Below, in pieces: positions 15,478 to 24,022 of a stretch of DNA of 64,000 bases. The notes beneath the pieces are model-generated. The model had not been told where the DNA came from. It saw nothing but the letters and a program-made list of their open reading frames with translations, and ran no database searches. Origin of the DNA: an uncultured Arthrobacter sp. (GTDB taxonomy: Bacteria; Actinomycetota; Actinomycetes; Actinomycetales; Micrococcaceae). The position numbers and the translations under genes are program-made. The stretch lies in NCBI RefSeq assembly GCF_947495145.1, contig NZ_CANLXP010000005.1:117673-181672 (forward strand), in the 5' to 3' direction. The stretch's first letter is position 1, and every line of letters starts with the position of its first letter.

Positions 15478-16674
15478 ATGGATTTCCTTGAGGCGATTAC
15501 CCCGTTCCTGGCCGCTGCAGCAGCAGTGCTGGCCGCCGTCGTACTGGGGTGGGTCCTCCGCCGCCTGGCTGCCCGCGCACTGCGAAAAGTACCCCAGGTT
15601 CACGAGGTCACCCGGAAGGCACGCGGTCCGTTGCAGGCGGTACTCGCGGTCCTCGGCATACGCATAGCACTCGGTGCCACAGCTCGGGACGCTGCGTGGT
15701 TCCCGCCCGTTGATTATGTGCTGGTGCTGGCGCTCATTGTGTCCCTTGCCTGGCTGCTCGTGGCGGTGCTCTCCATTGTGGAAACGGTGGTGCTACGCCA
15801 CTACGAGAGTTCGAGCCGTGACAACCGTCGTGCCCGGCGGCTCAAGACGCAGATCATGCTGGCCCGGCGGGTTGCTGTTGCGGTAGTCATTACTCTCGCG
15901 CTGGCCAGCGTGCTGTTGACCATTGATGAAGTGCGCGCGCTCGGCGCAGGAATCCTGGCGTCCGCCGGCCTTATCTCCATCGTCGCCGGCCTCGCCGTCC
16001 AGAGCTCGTTAAGCAACGTCTTCGCCGGTGTGCAGCTTGCCTTCACCGACGCCATCCGGGTGGACGACGTGGTCCTCGTCGAAGGGGAAATGGGAACGAT
16101 CGAGGAGATCACCATGACCTACGTGGTAGTCCAGTCCTGGGATGAACGCCGCCTGATCCTTCCCTCCACCTACTTCACCTCCACCCCGTTTGAGAACTGG
16201 ACGCGCCGCCGTTCCGAGCTGCTTGGAACAGTTGAGCTGGACCTCGACTGGCGCGTGCCGATCGAGAGCATGCGCATTCGGCTGCGGGAGATCCTCGACG
16301 CTTCCGAGCTGTGGGACAGCCGCACCGGAACACTGCAGATCACCAAGGCGACCGACGGCATGGTGCGTGCGCGGATCCTGGTCAGCGCTGCAGACAGCGG
16401 AGCGCTGTGGGACCTGCAATGCCTGGTCCGCGAGCAGATGGTCGGGTTCATCCAGAGCCGGTTCCCCGAGGCACTGCCGCGCCAGCGCTGGGAGGCGGTG
16501 CCGCTGTCGTCGGCTGCGCCGGCCGTCATCCCTGCAGAGAACGACGACGCCGGCCACCAGCCGCGCGACGGGCGCCTTTTCACCGGCTCCCCGGAGGCGG
16601 AGCGGCGCGGTGCGGACTTCAGGGGACCCGGCGACGACGCGCTCAATGAGCGGGAGTCGCGCACCGTTTCGTAA
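15478..16674 (+). CDS. MscS-type mechanosensitive ion channel family protein
   Basis: A 398-aa membrane protein. The first half has about four helices; the pore-lining helix and first cytosolic strands are plain in AGLISIVAGLAVQSSLSNVFAGVQLAF followed by DAIRVDDVVLVEGEMGTIEEI (about 160-210), the MscS core. The C-terminal 55 residues are polar and probably disordered. The channel would release solutes under osmotic downshock. The helix-3 Gly/Ala pattern differs from E. coli MscS, as is usual in actinobacterial relatives. Start: ATG 15478, with a G-rich stretch (tagggggatg) just before. Confidence 0.9.
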   Translation: MDFLEAITPFLAAAAAVLAAVVLGWVLRRLAARALRKVPQVHEVTRKARGPLQAVLAVLGIRIALGATARDAAWFPPVDYVLVLALIVSLAWLLVAVLSIVETVVLRHYESSSRDNRRARRLKTQIMLARRVAVAVVITLALASVLLTIDEVRALGAGILASAGLISIVAGLAVQSSLSNVFAGVQLAFTDAIRVDDVVLVEGEMGTIEEITMTYVVVQSWDERRLILPSTYFTSTPFENWTRRRSELLGTVELDLDWRVPIESMRIRLREILDASELWDSRTGTLQITKATDGMVRARILVSAADSGALWDLQCLVREQMVGFIQSRFPEALPRQRWEAVPLSSAAPAVIPAENDDAGHQPRDGRLFTGSPEAERRGADFRGPGDDALNERESRTVS

Positions 16675-16730
16675 GGTAACCCGTGTGATGTGGGATACAT
16701 TTGCTTCTGGCAGCCTACGAGGGGAGGGTG

Positions 16731-17117
16731 ATGAACGCATCGGAGTCTGGCCGACGTTTTGTCCTTACCCGCGAGAACGGTTATGTCCGCGTGGAGTGGA
16801 ACGCAGCTGTCACGGTTCGCGAGCGGGACGCACTGGATCTGGTCCAGCGGCTCGATGAAGTGAACCCGGGCCGTTGCGATCCGATGCTTGTCATCCTAAA
16901 CGCGATGGTCTCGGTGGATGCCGCCGGGCAAACAGTCTTCGCGGACCGTTTGAATGTGGCCGCTCTTGCTCTGGTGGGACCGTCAGCTGTGGACCGGATG
17001 ATCGCGACCTTCTTCGACGGTGTTCACCGTCCGCGTTACCCCACGCGCCATTTCCGGCAGCCCGACGAGGCGCTTGACTGGCTGCTGACGCCGGGGCACG
17101 ACATACCTGAAACATAA
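16731..17117 (+). CDS. STAS/SpoIIAA-like (DUF7793-type) protein, first of a tandem pair
   Basis: A 128-aa soluble protein. The order of features (GYVRVEWNAAVTVRERDALDLVQRL, then LVILNAMVSVDAAGQTVFAD, then ALALVGPSAVDRMIATFFDG, then PTRHFRQPDEALDWLL) is that of small STAS/SEC14-like proteins common in Arthrobacter. The role is unknown; related folds act as anti-sigma antagonists or bind lipids. I choose ATG 16731, which has GGGGAGGG just upstream, over the ORF-track TTG at 16701. A paralogue follows after 19 bases. Confidence 0.7.
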   Translation: MNASESGRRFVLTRENGYVRVEWNAAVTVRERDALDLVQRLDEVNPGRCDPMLVILNAMVSVDAAGQTVFADRLNVAALALVGPSAVDRMIATFFDGVHRPRYPTRHFRQPDEALDWLLTPGHDIPET

Positions 17118-17136
17118 ACGCTGGGGGAAAAGAAGA

Positions 17137-17508
17137 ATGGCACCGACATCCGATGATCCGCGCTTCAAGCTGGTGGACGAAGGCGACTTCCTGCGACTGC
17201 GCTGGGAGCCCGGGATCGTCATGGAATTGAAGGACGTGCAGGCGAGCATTTCCGCCGTCGAGTCAGTATCGCCGTCGTGTAAACGGCCGCTGCTCGTGCA
17301 CATGGACCTCGTTGACGGAATCAGCGCGCCGGCCCGGGATGTCCTGCTGAAGGACACCTGCTCCAGCCGTACGGCGGTCCTCGGTAAGGATGAGGTTGCG
17401 CGGGTCATGACTGCTTTCAACTATCGTGCCGCAACGCCGAGTGAGTACTTCACTGATGAATGCCGGGCTATTGAATGGCTCACAGAGCTGGACGCTGACG
17501 CATCCTGA
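17137..17508 (+). CDS. STAS/SpoIIAA-like protein, second of a tandem pair
   Basis: A 123-aa paralogue of the preceding gene with the same architecture: DFLRLRWEPGIVMELKDVQASISAV, LLVHMDLVDGISAPARDVLL, SSRTAVLGKDEVARVMTAFN and YFTDECRAIEWLTEL. The pair probably arose by duplication and is co-transcribed. The sequence identity is low, so the two copies have diverged in function. It ends 17 bases before the convergent debranching-type gene. No phosphorylatable Ser typical of SpoIIAA could be fixed by eye. Confidence 0.65.
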   Translation: MAPTSDDPRFKLVDEGDFLRLRWEPGIVMELKDVQASISAVESVSPSCKRPLLVHMDLVDGISAPARDVLLKDTCSSRTAVLGKDEVARVMTAFNYRAATPSEYFTDECRAIEWLTELDADAS

Positions 17509-17524
17509 CCCGCTCGATGGTGCT

Positions 17525-19393
17525 TCAGAGCCCGCCGAGCGCCTGCGCGATCGGGATTGATGACGCCGCAGCCCACGCCTGCGGACGGCACGACGACGGG
17601 TAGGGAACCGGCGGCCACATCTCGCTCGCCGCATGTCCTGAGAACAGTTCGGGCAACCGCCAGTCAAACCCTTCGGCTGCGCGCAGCAGCCCGTCGGCAA
17701 GGATCGAGGCTTCCGTGATGAAGCCGTCCTTGAGCAGTCCGCTGATGATCATGCCGGTGTCATGGCTCCAGACCGACCCGGCATGGTAGCGAGTGGGCCA
17801 GAAACCGCCGTTGGTGGTGGATACCGTGCGGATTCCGTAGCCGGAGAACATGGTGGGACCCATCAGTCGTGCGGCAACAGCCCGGGCTTCCTCTTCATCG
17901 AGGATGCCGGTACCCAGCAAATGGCCCATGTTGCTGGTGACGCCGTCCACCGGCCGCTTGGACGAATCCAGTGCGATGGCGGGGTAGCGTCCCAACTCGT
18001 CGGTGCACCAGAAAGCAGTCCGGAAACGCTGCTGCAGATCTCCTGCGTACCGCCGCCATTCGTCGCCGCCCCGGCGCCCGAAAGCATCGAGCAGGGCTGC
18101 TCCTCCAACGGCTGCTTCATAGGCGTAACCCTGGACCTCGGCGAGCGCGATGGGCCCGTCAGCAAGCGAGCCGTCATGCCACCGGATGGAGTCTCCGGAG
18201 TCCTTCCAGCCCTGGTTGGCGAGTCCGTGGCCGCTTTCGTCCTTGTACTCAAGGAAACCGTCGCCGTCGGAATCACCGTGATCGCGCAGCCACACCAATG
18301 CTGCCTCCAGATGGTCCAGCAGCGCCTCCACCTGATCCTCGGGCAGCCCCGCCTGCCAGACGTCATGCAGCAGGCAGATCCACAGGGGAGTGGCGTCGAT
18401 GGTGCCGAAATAGACGGGCGGGAGTGACACTCCGGCGTCGCCCTCGGTGAAGGACAGGGTGCCGCGACGGACCTCGTGAAGGATCTTGCCTGGTTGCTCG
18501 GCGGTTTCGGGATCAGTGAAAGCGCCCTGCCGGGAGGCGAGTGCGCGAAGCGTGCTGCCGGCCAGCGAGGTCTCGATCGGCAGGAGCAGCCGTGCCGCAA
18601 TCAGGGAATCCCGCCCGAACATGGTGAAGAACCAGGGGGCGCCGGCAGCAAGGAACGTGTCCTCCGGCTGATTGGCGGCGGCCATGCGCAATCCGTTCAG
18701 GTCCGACACGGACCGCTCAAGCAGACGCTGCAGCGGCGCGCCCTCAACTTCCGGAACCGCGATACCGGGCCCCGACGGCGCCACCATAGGTGCGGCGGCA
18801 TCGGTAACGGCCAGCCGCCAGCCAAGCTCGACGACGCCGCCGGGCTCCACCTCAACCTCCCAGGTAAGGGTGATCCGGCCGCCGTCGTACTGGATGTGGG
18901 CGGCGGGCGCGTCCAGAAGGGCAGTGGTGTCCTGGTCGCGCCAGTTCCATTTGGGGCTGGTCACCGCGAGTTGAGTGGTAGCGGCTGCGCCGGATTTCAC
19001 CTGTTCCATCGGGGTATTGTCCGCATCAAGAACCAGCTGGACTTCCTGCCGGACGGTGAAACTGTAGGCGGACTCGAGGCGAAGATGCTCGGCGACGCCC
19101 TCGGAGTCGGCGGAGCGGGAACGCGTCAGGTACATCAACGGGTCCGCCACCTGCGACTCCACCCGGACGAAGTGCAGGTAATCGACCCGCTGCGCCGAAC
19201 GCACCTGTGTTGAGACCCAATCCGGCTCTGCTCCGTTGACTGTCAGTACCGCGGAGCGGACAACCCGGTCATCTCCGCAGTGGATCCCCTGCGCACCGGA
19301 GTCCCGGATCTGCCCGTGGGGGTCAGCCCATGCCTGGACGGGAGCGCTGAAGACGCCGGTGAGGTTGTGCAGGAAGGGCTGGAGGTACGCCAC
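17525..19393 (-). CDS. Glycogen debranching enzyme-type (amylo-alpha-1,6-glucosidase) protein
   Basis: A 622-aa two-domain protein. The N-terminal beta-rich domain (AYLQPFLHNLTGVFSAPVQAW) is the glycogen-debranching N-terminal domain; the C-terminal (alpha/alpha)6 barrel has FTMFGRDSLIAARLLLP and NQGWKDSGDSIRWHDG. It should act in the cytosol on alpha-glucan or oligosaccharide. I place the start at GTG 19393, with AAGGAG six bases upstream, instead of 19501; the upstream codons of the ORF track fall in the regulatory region. It is divergent from a LacI regulator and a sugar importer, so it probably processes the imported sugar. Confidence 0.88.
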   Translation of the reverse strand: MAYLQPFLHNLTGVFSAPVQAWADPHGQIRDSGAQGIHCGDDRVVRSAVLTVNGAEPDWVSTQVRSAQRVDYLHFVRVESQVADPLMYLTRSRSADSEGVAEHLRLESAYSFTVRQEVQLVLDADNTPMEQVKSGAAATTQLAVTSPKWNWRDQDTTALLDAPAAHIQYDGGRITLTWEVEVEPGGVVELGWRLAVTDAAAPMVAPSGPGIAVPEVEGAPLQRLLERSVSDLNGLRMAAANQPEDTFLAAGAPWFFTMFGRDSLIAARLLLPIETSLAGSTLRALASRQGAFTDPETAEQPGKILHEVRRGTLSFTEGDAGVSLPPVYFGTIDATPLWICLLHDVWQAGLPEDQVEALLDHLEAALVWLRDHGDSDGDGFLEYKDESGHGLANQGWKDSGDSIRWHDGSLADGPIALAEVQGYAYEAAVGGAALLDAFGRRGGDEWRRYAGDLQQRFRTAFWCTDELGRYPAIALDSSKRPVDGVTSNMGHLLGTGILDEEEARAVAARLMGPTMFSGYGIRTVSTTNGGFWPTRYHAGSVWSHDTGMIISGLLKDGFITEASILADGLLRAAEGFDWRLPELFSGHAASEMWPPVPYPSSCRPQAWAAASSIPIAQALGGL

Positions 19394-19424
19394 GGGGTTC
19401 TCCTTGCAGTCTGGTGAGACCGTT

Positions 19425-19453
19425 ATTAGATCGTTCAAATTATTCATTGACAA
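19425..19453 (-). promoter_or_regulatory. Promoter and operator half-site for the debranching-type gene
   Basis: On the minus strand TTGTCA (19453-19448) is followed by 17 bases and TCTAAT (19430-19425), or by TAATAA two bases further. The spacer holds TTTGAACGATC, which shares the TTTGAACG half of the operator on the other side. Confidence 0.55.
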
Positions 19454-19476
19454 CCCTATTTGAACGTTCATATTCT
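19447..19476 (+). promoter_or_regulatory. lacI promoter with TGAACGTTCA operator in its spacer
   Basis: TTGACA (19447-19452) and TATTCT (19471-19476) are 18 bases apart. The perfect palindrome TGAACGTTCA (19461-19470), with the central CG typical of LacI-family operators, fills the end of the spacer. Bound repressor would block RNA polymerase. Confidence 0.75.
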
Positions 19477-19516
19477 GTAAATATCCCGTCGTCGTGAGCA
19501 TCAGGAAAGGAACAGC

Positions 19517-20563
19517 ATGTCAAAGGCCACGCTGGTCAGCCTCGCTGAATCCCTCGGCGTCTCGCGGCAAACGATTTCCAACGTGATCAACGCGCCGCAC
19601 CGGGTGAAGCCCGAGACAAGGCTTCGCGTCCAGCATGCGATTGCAGAGAGCGGTTACCGGCCCAGCGCCGCAGCCCGGCAATTGCGCACACGGCGCTCCA
19701 TGAACCTGGGCATCCGCATGATGCCGGTGATCGACGGAATCAACGGATCAATCCTTGACCGGTTCCTGCACGCGCTCACCGAGGCCGCGCAGCAGGAGGG
19801 CTACCGGATCACACTGTTCTGCGCGGACTCGGATTCCGGCGAAATCCGCCAATACGAGGAGCTGCAGAAGGTTGCAGACCTCGACGGCTTTGTGCTTACG
19901 GGCACGCACTACGGCGATGAGCGCACTGCGTGGCTGCTGGAGCACGACGTGCCGTTCGCCGCCTTCGGTCGCCCGTGGAGCAGCATTGAGGATCCATTCA
20001 CCTCCAGTCACCCCTGGGTGGATGTCGACGGCGGCGCCGGAACCGAGCAAGCTACGCGCACCCTGATCGGGCAGGGGCATACCGCAGTCGGCTTCGTCGG
20101 CTGGCCCGCCGGGTCCGGTGCCGGCGATGACCGCCGCGCGGGCTGGTCCCGCGCCATGCACGCTGCCGGACTTCCCACTGACACCCTCGATATCCAGGCC
20201 GACGACGGCGTCCCCGCCGGGGCGCAAGGCGCCGAACGACTCGCATCCCGCGGGGCGACGGCGCTGGTGTGCGCGAGCGACTCCCTGGCACTCGGAGCCA
20301 CAGTGAAGCTGAGGCAGTTGCTTCCGGCGCAGTCCTCGCCCGCAGTAATCGGATTCGATGACACACCGGTGGCTGCCGCCGTCGGGCTCTCAAGCGTTTC
20401 CCAGCCCACTGAGGACGCAGCGCGGCACATCATTGCCGTCCTCGCCCACCAGTTGGCCGGGCGCAATTCCCCTGCGGGGGACGAAGCGCCGGCACCGGAG
20501 CGGCATCTCCTGCTGCCGCCGACCCTGATCCAGCGCACCCCGTACTCCTTCAGCAGCACCTGA
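19517..20563 (+). CDS. LacI family transcriptional regulator
   Basis: A 348-aa regulator. The N-terminal helix-turn-helix (LVSLAESLGVSRQTISNVINAPHRVKPETRLRV) with hinge helix AAARQLRTRRS is followed by a periplasmic-binding-protein-like sugar domain (GFVLTGTHYGDE, ALVCASDSLALGATVKLRQL, VIGFDDTPVAAAVGLSSV). AGGAAAGGAAC precedes the ATG. It heads an operon with a sugar ABC importer and lies divergent from a debranching-type enzyme; its likely operators are in the intergenic region. It probably represses both units until an oligosaccharide is present. Confidence 0.92.
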   Translation: MSKATLVSLAESLGVSRQTISNVINAPHRVKPETRLRVQHAIAESGYRPSAAARQLRTRRSMNLGIRMMPVIDGINGSILDRFLHALTEAAQQEGYRITLFCADSDSGEIRQYEELQKVADLDGFVLTGTHYGDERTAWLLEHDVPFAAFGRPWSSIEDPFTSSHPWVDVDGGAGTEQATRTLIGQGHTAVGFVGWPAGSGAGDDRRAGWSRAMHAAGLPTDTLDIQADDGVPAGAQGAERLASRGATALVCASDSLALGATVKLRQLLPAQSSPAVIGFDDTPVAAAVGLSSVSQPTEDAARHIIAVLAHQLAGRNSPAGDEAPAPERHLLLPPTLIQRTPYSFSST

Positions 20564-20606
20564 CCAACTCCCCACAAAGAAGAATCAACACAAGAGGAAT
20601 CAGACA

Positions 20607-21857
20607 ATGAAGACTGGAAATCCCAGACGGCGGCTGGCCGTCGCCATCACTGCAGCATCGATGCTCACCCTCACCGCCTGTGGAGGCTCGGGCTTCGACG
20701 AATCCGCCGAGGAAGGCGGCGGTCAGGCCGAAGCAACGGACGCGCCCGTCAGCGTCCTGATCGGTTCATCGGGTGATGCCGAGACCGAGGCCGTCACTGC
20801 GGCTGTCGACGCCTGGGCCAGCGAGTCCGGTGTGGAAGCCTCTGTCATCGCAGCGTCCGACCTCACGCAGCAGCTCAGCCAGGGCTTTGCGTCCGGTGAG
20901 CCGGCGGATGTCTTCTACCTGTCCACGGACGCGTTCGCCGGGTATGCCGCCAATGGCTCGCTCGAGCCCTACGGAGAGGACCTGGAGAACAAGGACGACT
21001 ACTACCCGGCCCTCCGTGAGGCCTTCACCTATGAGGACCAGCTCTACTGCGCACCCAAGGACTTCTCCACACTGGGCCTTGTGATCAACAGCGCCATGTG
21101 GGAGGAAGCCGGGCTCACGGAGGATGACATCCCGACCACCTGGGATGGACTGGCCACAGTGGCCGAACAGCTCACCACGGAGGAAACCGTCGGTCTGGGG
21201 TTCAGCCCCGAGTTCCAACGGCTCGGCGTCTTCACCGCACAGGCCGGAGGCGGCCTCGTCACCGACGGCGAAGCGACAGTTGCCAGCGAAGAGAACGTCG
21301 AGGCACTGAGCTACGCCAAGCAGATGATGACGGACGGCGTTGCCGCCTACTCCTCCGACCTCGGCGCGGGCTGGGGCGGCGAAGCGTTCGGCAAGGGCCT
21401 GGCCGCCATGGTGATCGAGGGTAACTGGATTGCCGGCGCCATGACCAATGACTTCCCCGACGTCGAATACCAGATCGCCGAGCTTCCGGAAGGCCCCGGC
21501 GGCAAGGGCACGCTTCAGTTCACCAACTGCTGGGGTATCGCCGCAGACAGCGACAACATCGAGGGCGCCAAGGCGCTGGTGGAGCACCTGACCACCCCGG
21601 AGAGTCAACTGGGCTTCGCGGAAGCATTCGGTGTCATGCCGTCGCTCCAGTCGGTGGCCGGTGACTGGGCCGAGCAGTACCCCGAACTGGCGCCGTTCAT
21701 CGCCGGCGGCGAATACGCGCAAAACCTGCCTGCGCAACAGGGCGCCGCCGACGTGCTGGCGGAACTGAACTCGCAGCTCGAGTCCCTCGAGTCTTCAGAG
21801 CCGCAGGCAATCCTTGAGTCGGTGCAGCCGCTCATGGAATCCGTAGTTACGCAGTAG
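20607..21857 (+). CDS. Sugar ABC transporter substrate-binding lipoprotein
   Basis: A 416-aa extracellular solute-binding protein (family 1, MalE-like). The signal ends LTAC, with Cys25 as lipid anchor. Typical stretches are VSVLIGSSGDAETEAVTAAVDAW, GEPADVFYLSTDAFAGYA, YCAPKDFSTLGLVINSAMW and GLAAMVIEGNWIAGAM. It follows LacI after 43 bases and precedes two permease genes. No ATPase gene is in the operon, so a shared MsmX/UgpC-type ATPase, such as the SugC-like one at 44.5 kb, may serve it. The sugar is probably a maltodextrin or similar alpha-glucoside, given the debranching-type neighbour. Confidence 0.9.
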   Translation: MKTGNPRRRLAVAITAASMLTLTACGGSGFDESAEEGGGQAEATDAPVSVLIGSSGDAETEAVTAAVDAWASESGVEASVIAASDLTQQLSQGFASGEPADVFYLSTDAFAGYAANGSLEPYGEDLENKDDYYPALREAFTYEDQLYCAPKDFSTLGLVINSAMWEEAGLTEDDIPTTWDGLATVAEQLTTEETVGLGFSPEFQRLGVFTAQAGGGLVTDGEATVASEENVEALSYAKQMMTDGVAAYSSDLGAGWGGEAFGKGLAAMVIEGNWIAGAMTNDFPDVEYQIAELPEGPGGKGTLQFTNCWGIAADSDNIEGAKALVEHLTTPESQLGFAEAFGVMPSLQSVAGDWAEQYPELAPFIAGGEYAQNLPAQQGAADVLAELNSQLESLESSEPQAILESVQPLMESVVTQ

Positions 21858-21871
21858 CGCCCTTCCAACCA

Positions 21872-21903
21872 CAGGCGGCGCCCCGGTGCAGGGGCGCCGC
21901 CTG
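21872..21903 (+). other. Intercistronic hairpin after binding-protein gene
   Basis: caggcggcgcccc (21872-21884) pairs perfectly with ggggcgccgcctg (21891-21903) over a six-base loop, without a T run. It would favour higher levels of binding-protein mRNA over permease mRNA. Confidence 0.75.
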
Positions 21904-21940
21904 CGGAACCTCCAGCGAACAGACCAGACAGAGGTGACCA

Positions 21941-23113
21941 GTGCCATCCACCCCAGCATCCGCTCAGCAAGCAGCCGGACCGGCCACCCGCAGCAAGAGG
22001 AGCATCCGCGGCAAGCAAGGGCTCGCCGGCTGGCTTTTCATCACGCCCATCATCCTGATTCTCGGGCTGTTCCTCGTGATCCCCGTACTTATGGCAGCCT
22101 GGGTCAGCGTCTCGGACTGGACCGGCCGGGGCAGTCCCTTCTCCGGGACAGTTGACTTCGTCGGCGCCGAAAACTACTCGGCCATCCTCGGCGGCGAGGG
22201 ACTGACAGGACGGGATTTCGGTACTTCCATTCGGAACAACCTGTACTACGTCCTCTTGGTTGTCCCGCTGCAGACCGCGCTCTCCCTCTTCCTCGCGGTC
22301 ATGGTGAACCGGCAGATCCTCCGGGGCAGGGGATTCTTCCGCACTGCTTTCTACTTCCCGTCAGTGACCAGCTCGGTGGCGATCACGGTGCTCTGGCTTT
22401 TTCTGTTCAGCGCAACGGGCGTGGTCAACAAGTTCCTGTCCTTTTTCGCGATCGAGGGGCCCAACTGGTTTCAGGATCCTCGCGGCGTCCTGCACATCCT
22501 GTTCGGACTCATCGGGATCGACCGCGCGCCGGCCGCCCTGCAGGACCCGGCGTTCCTGGGCATCAGTAGCTGGGAATGGCTGGCCGGGCCATCGGTCGCC
22601 ATGTCGGCCTTCGTTCTGATGGCGATCTTCACCACCTCGGGAACCTTCATGCTTCTCTTCATCGCGGCGCTGCAGAATATCAGCGGCGAGGTGCAGGAGG
22701 CCGCCATGATGGATGGCACCACCGGGTGGCAGCGCTTCTGGAGCGTCACCCTGCCGATGCTGAGGCCCACGCTCTTCACCGTGCTGACGCTGGGCCTCAT
22801 CGGCACCTGGCAGGTATTCGACCAGATTTACACGGGCACCCAGGGCGGGCCCGCCAAAACAACGCTGACTCCTGCCTACCTGTCCTTCAATTCCGCCTTC
22901 GTGGACCAGCAGTGGGGAGTCGGTGCCGCCATCGCCTTCGTGCTCTTCGCGATCATCGTTGTCCTCACCCTGCTTCAGCGCTGGGCACTGCAGGAACGCG
23001 ATGTTCCACGACGTCGACGCATGGTGCCCGCAGGAGTCAGCGCCGGATCCAGCGCGGCAGCTGCACCCGGCACAATCGCGCCCAACAACGAGAAGAGGCG
23101 GTCCAAACGATGA
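21941..23113 (+). CDS. Sugar ABC transporter permease (MalF type)
   Basis: A 390-aa permease with an N-terminal polar stretch, six to seven membrane helices, and the ATPase-contact loop EAAMMDGTTGWQRFWSVTLPMLRPTLF (about 250-276). The Ala/Pro/Lys-rich ends are probably disordered. The start is GTG. Its stop codon overlaps the start of the next permease gene (ATGA), so the two are translationally coupled and form the channel heterodimer. Confidence 0.9.
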   Translation: MPSTPASAQQAAGPATRSKRSIRGKQGLAGWLFITPIILILGLFLVIPVLMAAWVSVSDWTGRGSPFSGTVDFVGAENYSAILGGEGLTGRDFGTSIRNNLYYVLLVVPLQTALSLFLAVMVNRQILRGRGFFRTAFYFPSVTSSVAITVLWLFLFSATGVVNKFLSFFAIEGPNWFQDPRGVLHILFGLIGIDRAPAALQDPAFLGISSWEWLAGPSVAMSAFVLMAIFTTSGTFMLLFIAALQNISGEVQEAAMMDGTTGWQRFWSVTLPMLRPTLFTVLTLGLIGTWQVFDQIYTGTQGGPAKTTLTPAYLSFNSAFVDQQWGVGAAIAFVLFAIIVVLTLLQRWALQERDVPRRRRMVPAGVSAGSSAAAAPGTIAPNNEKRRSKR

Positions 23114-24003
23114 GCACCGCAACCGTGCCAGCCTCGGCATCGGCAAACCGCCGCCGTCCAGTTACACCTGCCCGCCGCAAGAAGATACGCGGGGCATGGA
23201 TCACTTATCTGATCCTGATCGCGCTGGCAATCGTCTATATTTTCCCTTTCCTGGTGCAGGTGGCCACGTCCTTCAAGACGGAGCCTGAAGCGGCGCAGAA
23301 CCCGCTGGGACTCGTTCCGCAGAATTGGTCAGTGGCGGCCTATGAGGGGCTCTTCGCGAATTCGGACTTCCCGCTGTGGGGAATGAACTCCTTCATCGTG
23401 ACCGTGTTCGTGACTCTCGGCAGGGTCTTCTTCAACTCGCTGGCCGGCTACGCGCTGGCCCGGATCCCGTTCCGGGGGCGCGGACTGGTGTTCGCACTGC
23501 TGGTCGCCGTGATGGCGGTGCCCGGTGTCGTCCTGCTTATCCCGAAGTTCCTTGTGATCAATCAGCTGGGCATTTACGACTCATATGCCGGCATGATTCT
23601 GCCGCTGCTGGCCGACGCAGCGGGCGTCTTCATCATGAAGAACTTCTTTGAGTCCATCCCGGCCAGTGTCGAGGAGCAGGCGCGGATTGACGGCGCCGGA
23701 ACCTTCCGGACCTTCTGGTCCGTGGTGCTGCCGATGGCGCGGCCGGCCGTCATGACGATTGTGATCCTGTCCTTCCAGGGATCCTGGAACGAGCTGAACC
23801 ACTTCATCATCTCAACTCAGGATCCTGCGCTGACCACCCTGACAAAGGGCGTTGCTCAGCTCGCCTCGGGCGCGCTGAGCCAGGGAACGCAATATCCGCT
23901 CAAGCTCGCAGCGGCAGCCCTCATGACCGTGCCGGTGGCGATAGTGTTCTTCATCTTCCAGAAGCGAATCATGAATGCTTCGGCCGGTGCGGTGAAGGAG
24001 TAA
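23110..24003 (+). CDS. Sugar ABC transporter permease (MalG type)
   Basis: A 297-aa permease with six membrane helices and the loop EEQARIDGAGTFRTFWSVVLPMARPA. The ORF track begins at 22576, but that upstream part is a shadow of the preceding permease; the real start is ATG 23110, which overlaps its stop. It pairs with the MalF-type protein. The next gene is convergent and ends 20 bases away, so the importer operon ends here without an ATPase gene. Confidence 0.9.
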   Translation: MSTATVPASASANRRRPVTPARRKKIRGAWITYLILIALAIVYIFPFLVQVATSFKTEPEAAQNPLGLVPQNWSVAAYEGLFANSDFPLWGMNSFIVTVFVTLGRVFFNSLAGYALARIPFRGRGLVFALLVAVMAVPGVVLLIPKFLVINQLGIYDSYAGMILPLLADAAGVFIMKNFFESIPASVEEQARIDGAGTFRTFWSVVLPMARPAVMTIVILSFQGSWNELNHFIISTQDPALTTLTKGVAQLASGALSQGTQYPLKLAAAALMTVPVAIVFFIFQKRIMNASAGAVKE

Positions 24004-24022
24004 TCGGCTGAAGAGCGAGTTC

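Noticed and set aside
22576-23109. N-terminal extension of the MalG-type permease in the ORF track
   Set aside because: It lies within the MalF-type gene in another frame; the real start overlaps the upstream stop at 23110.
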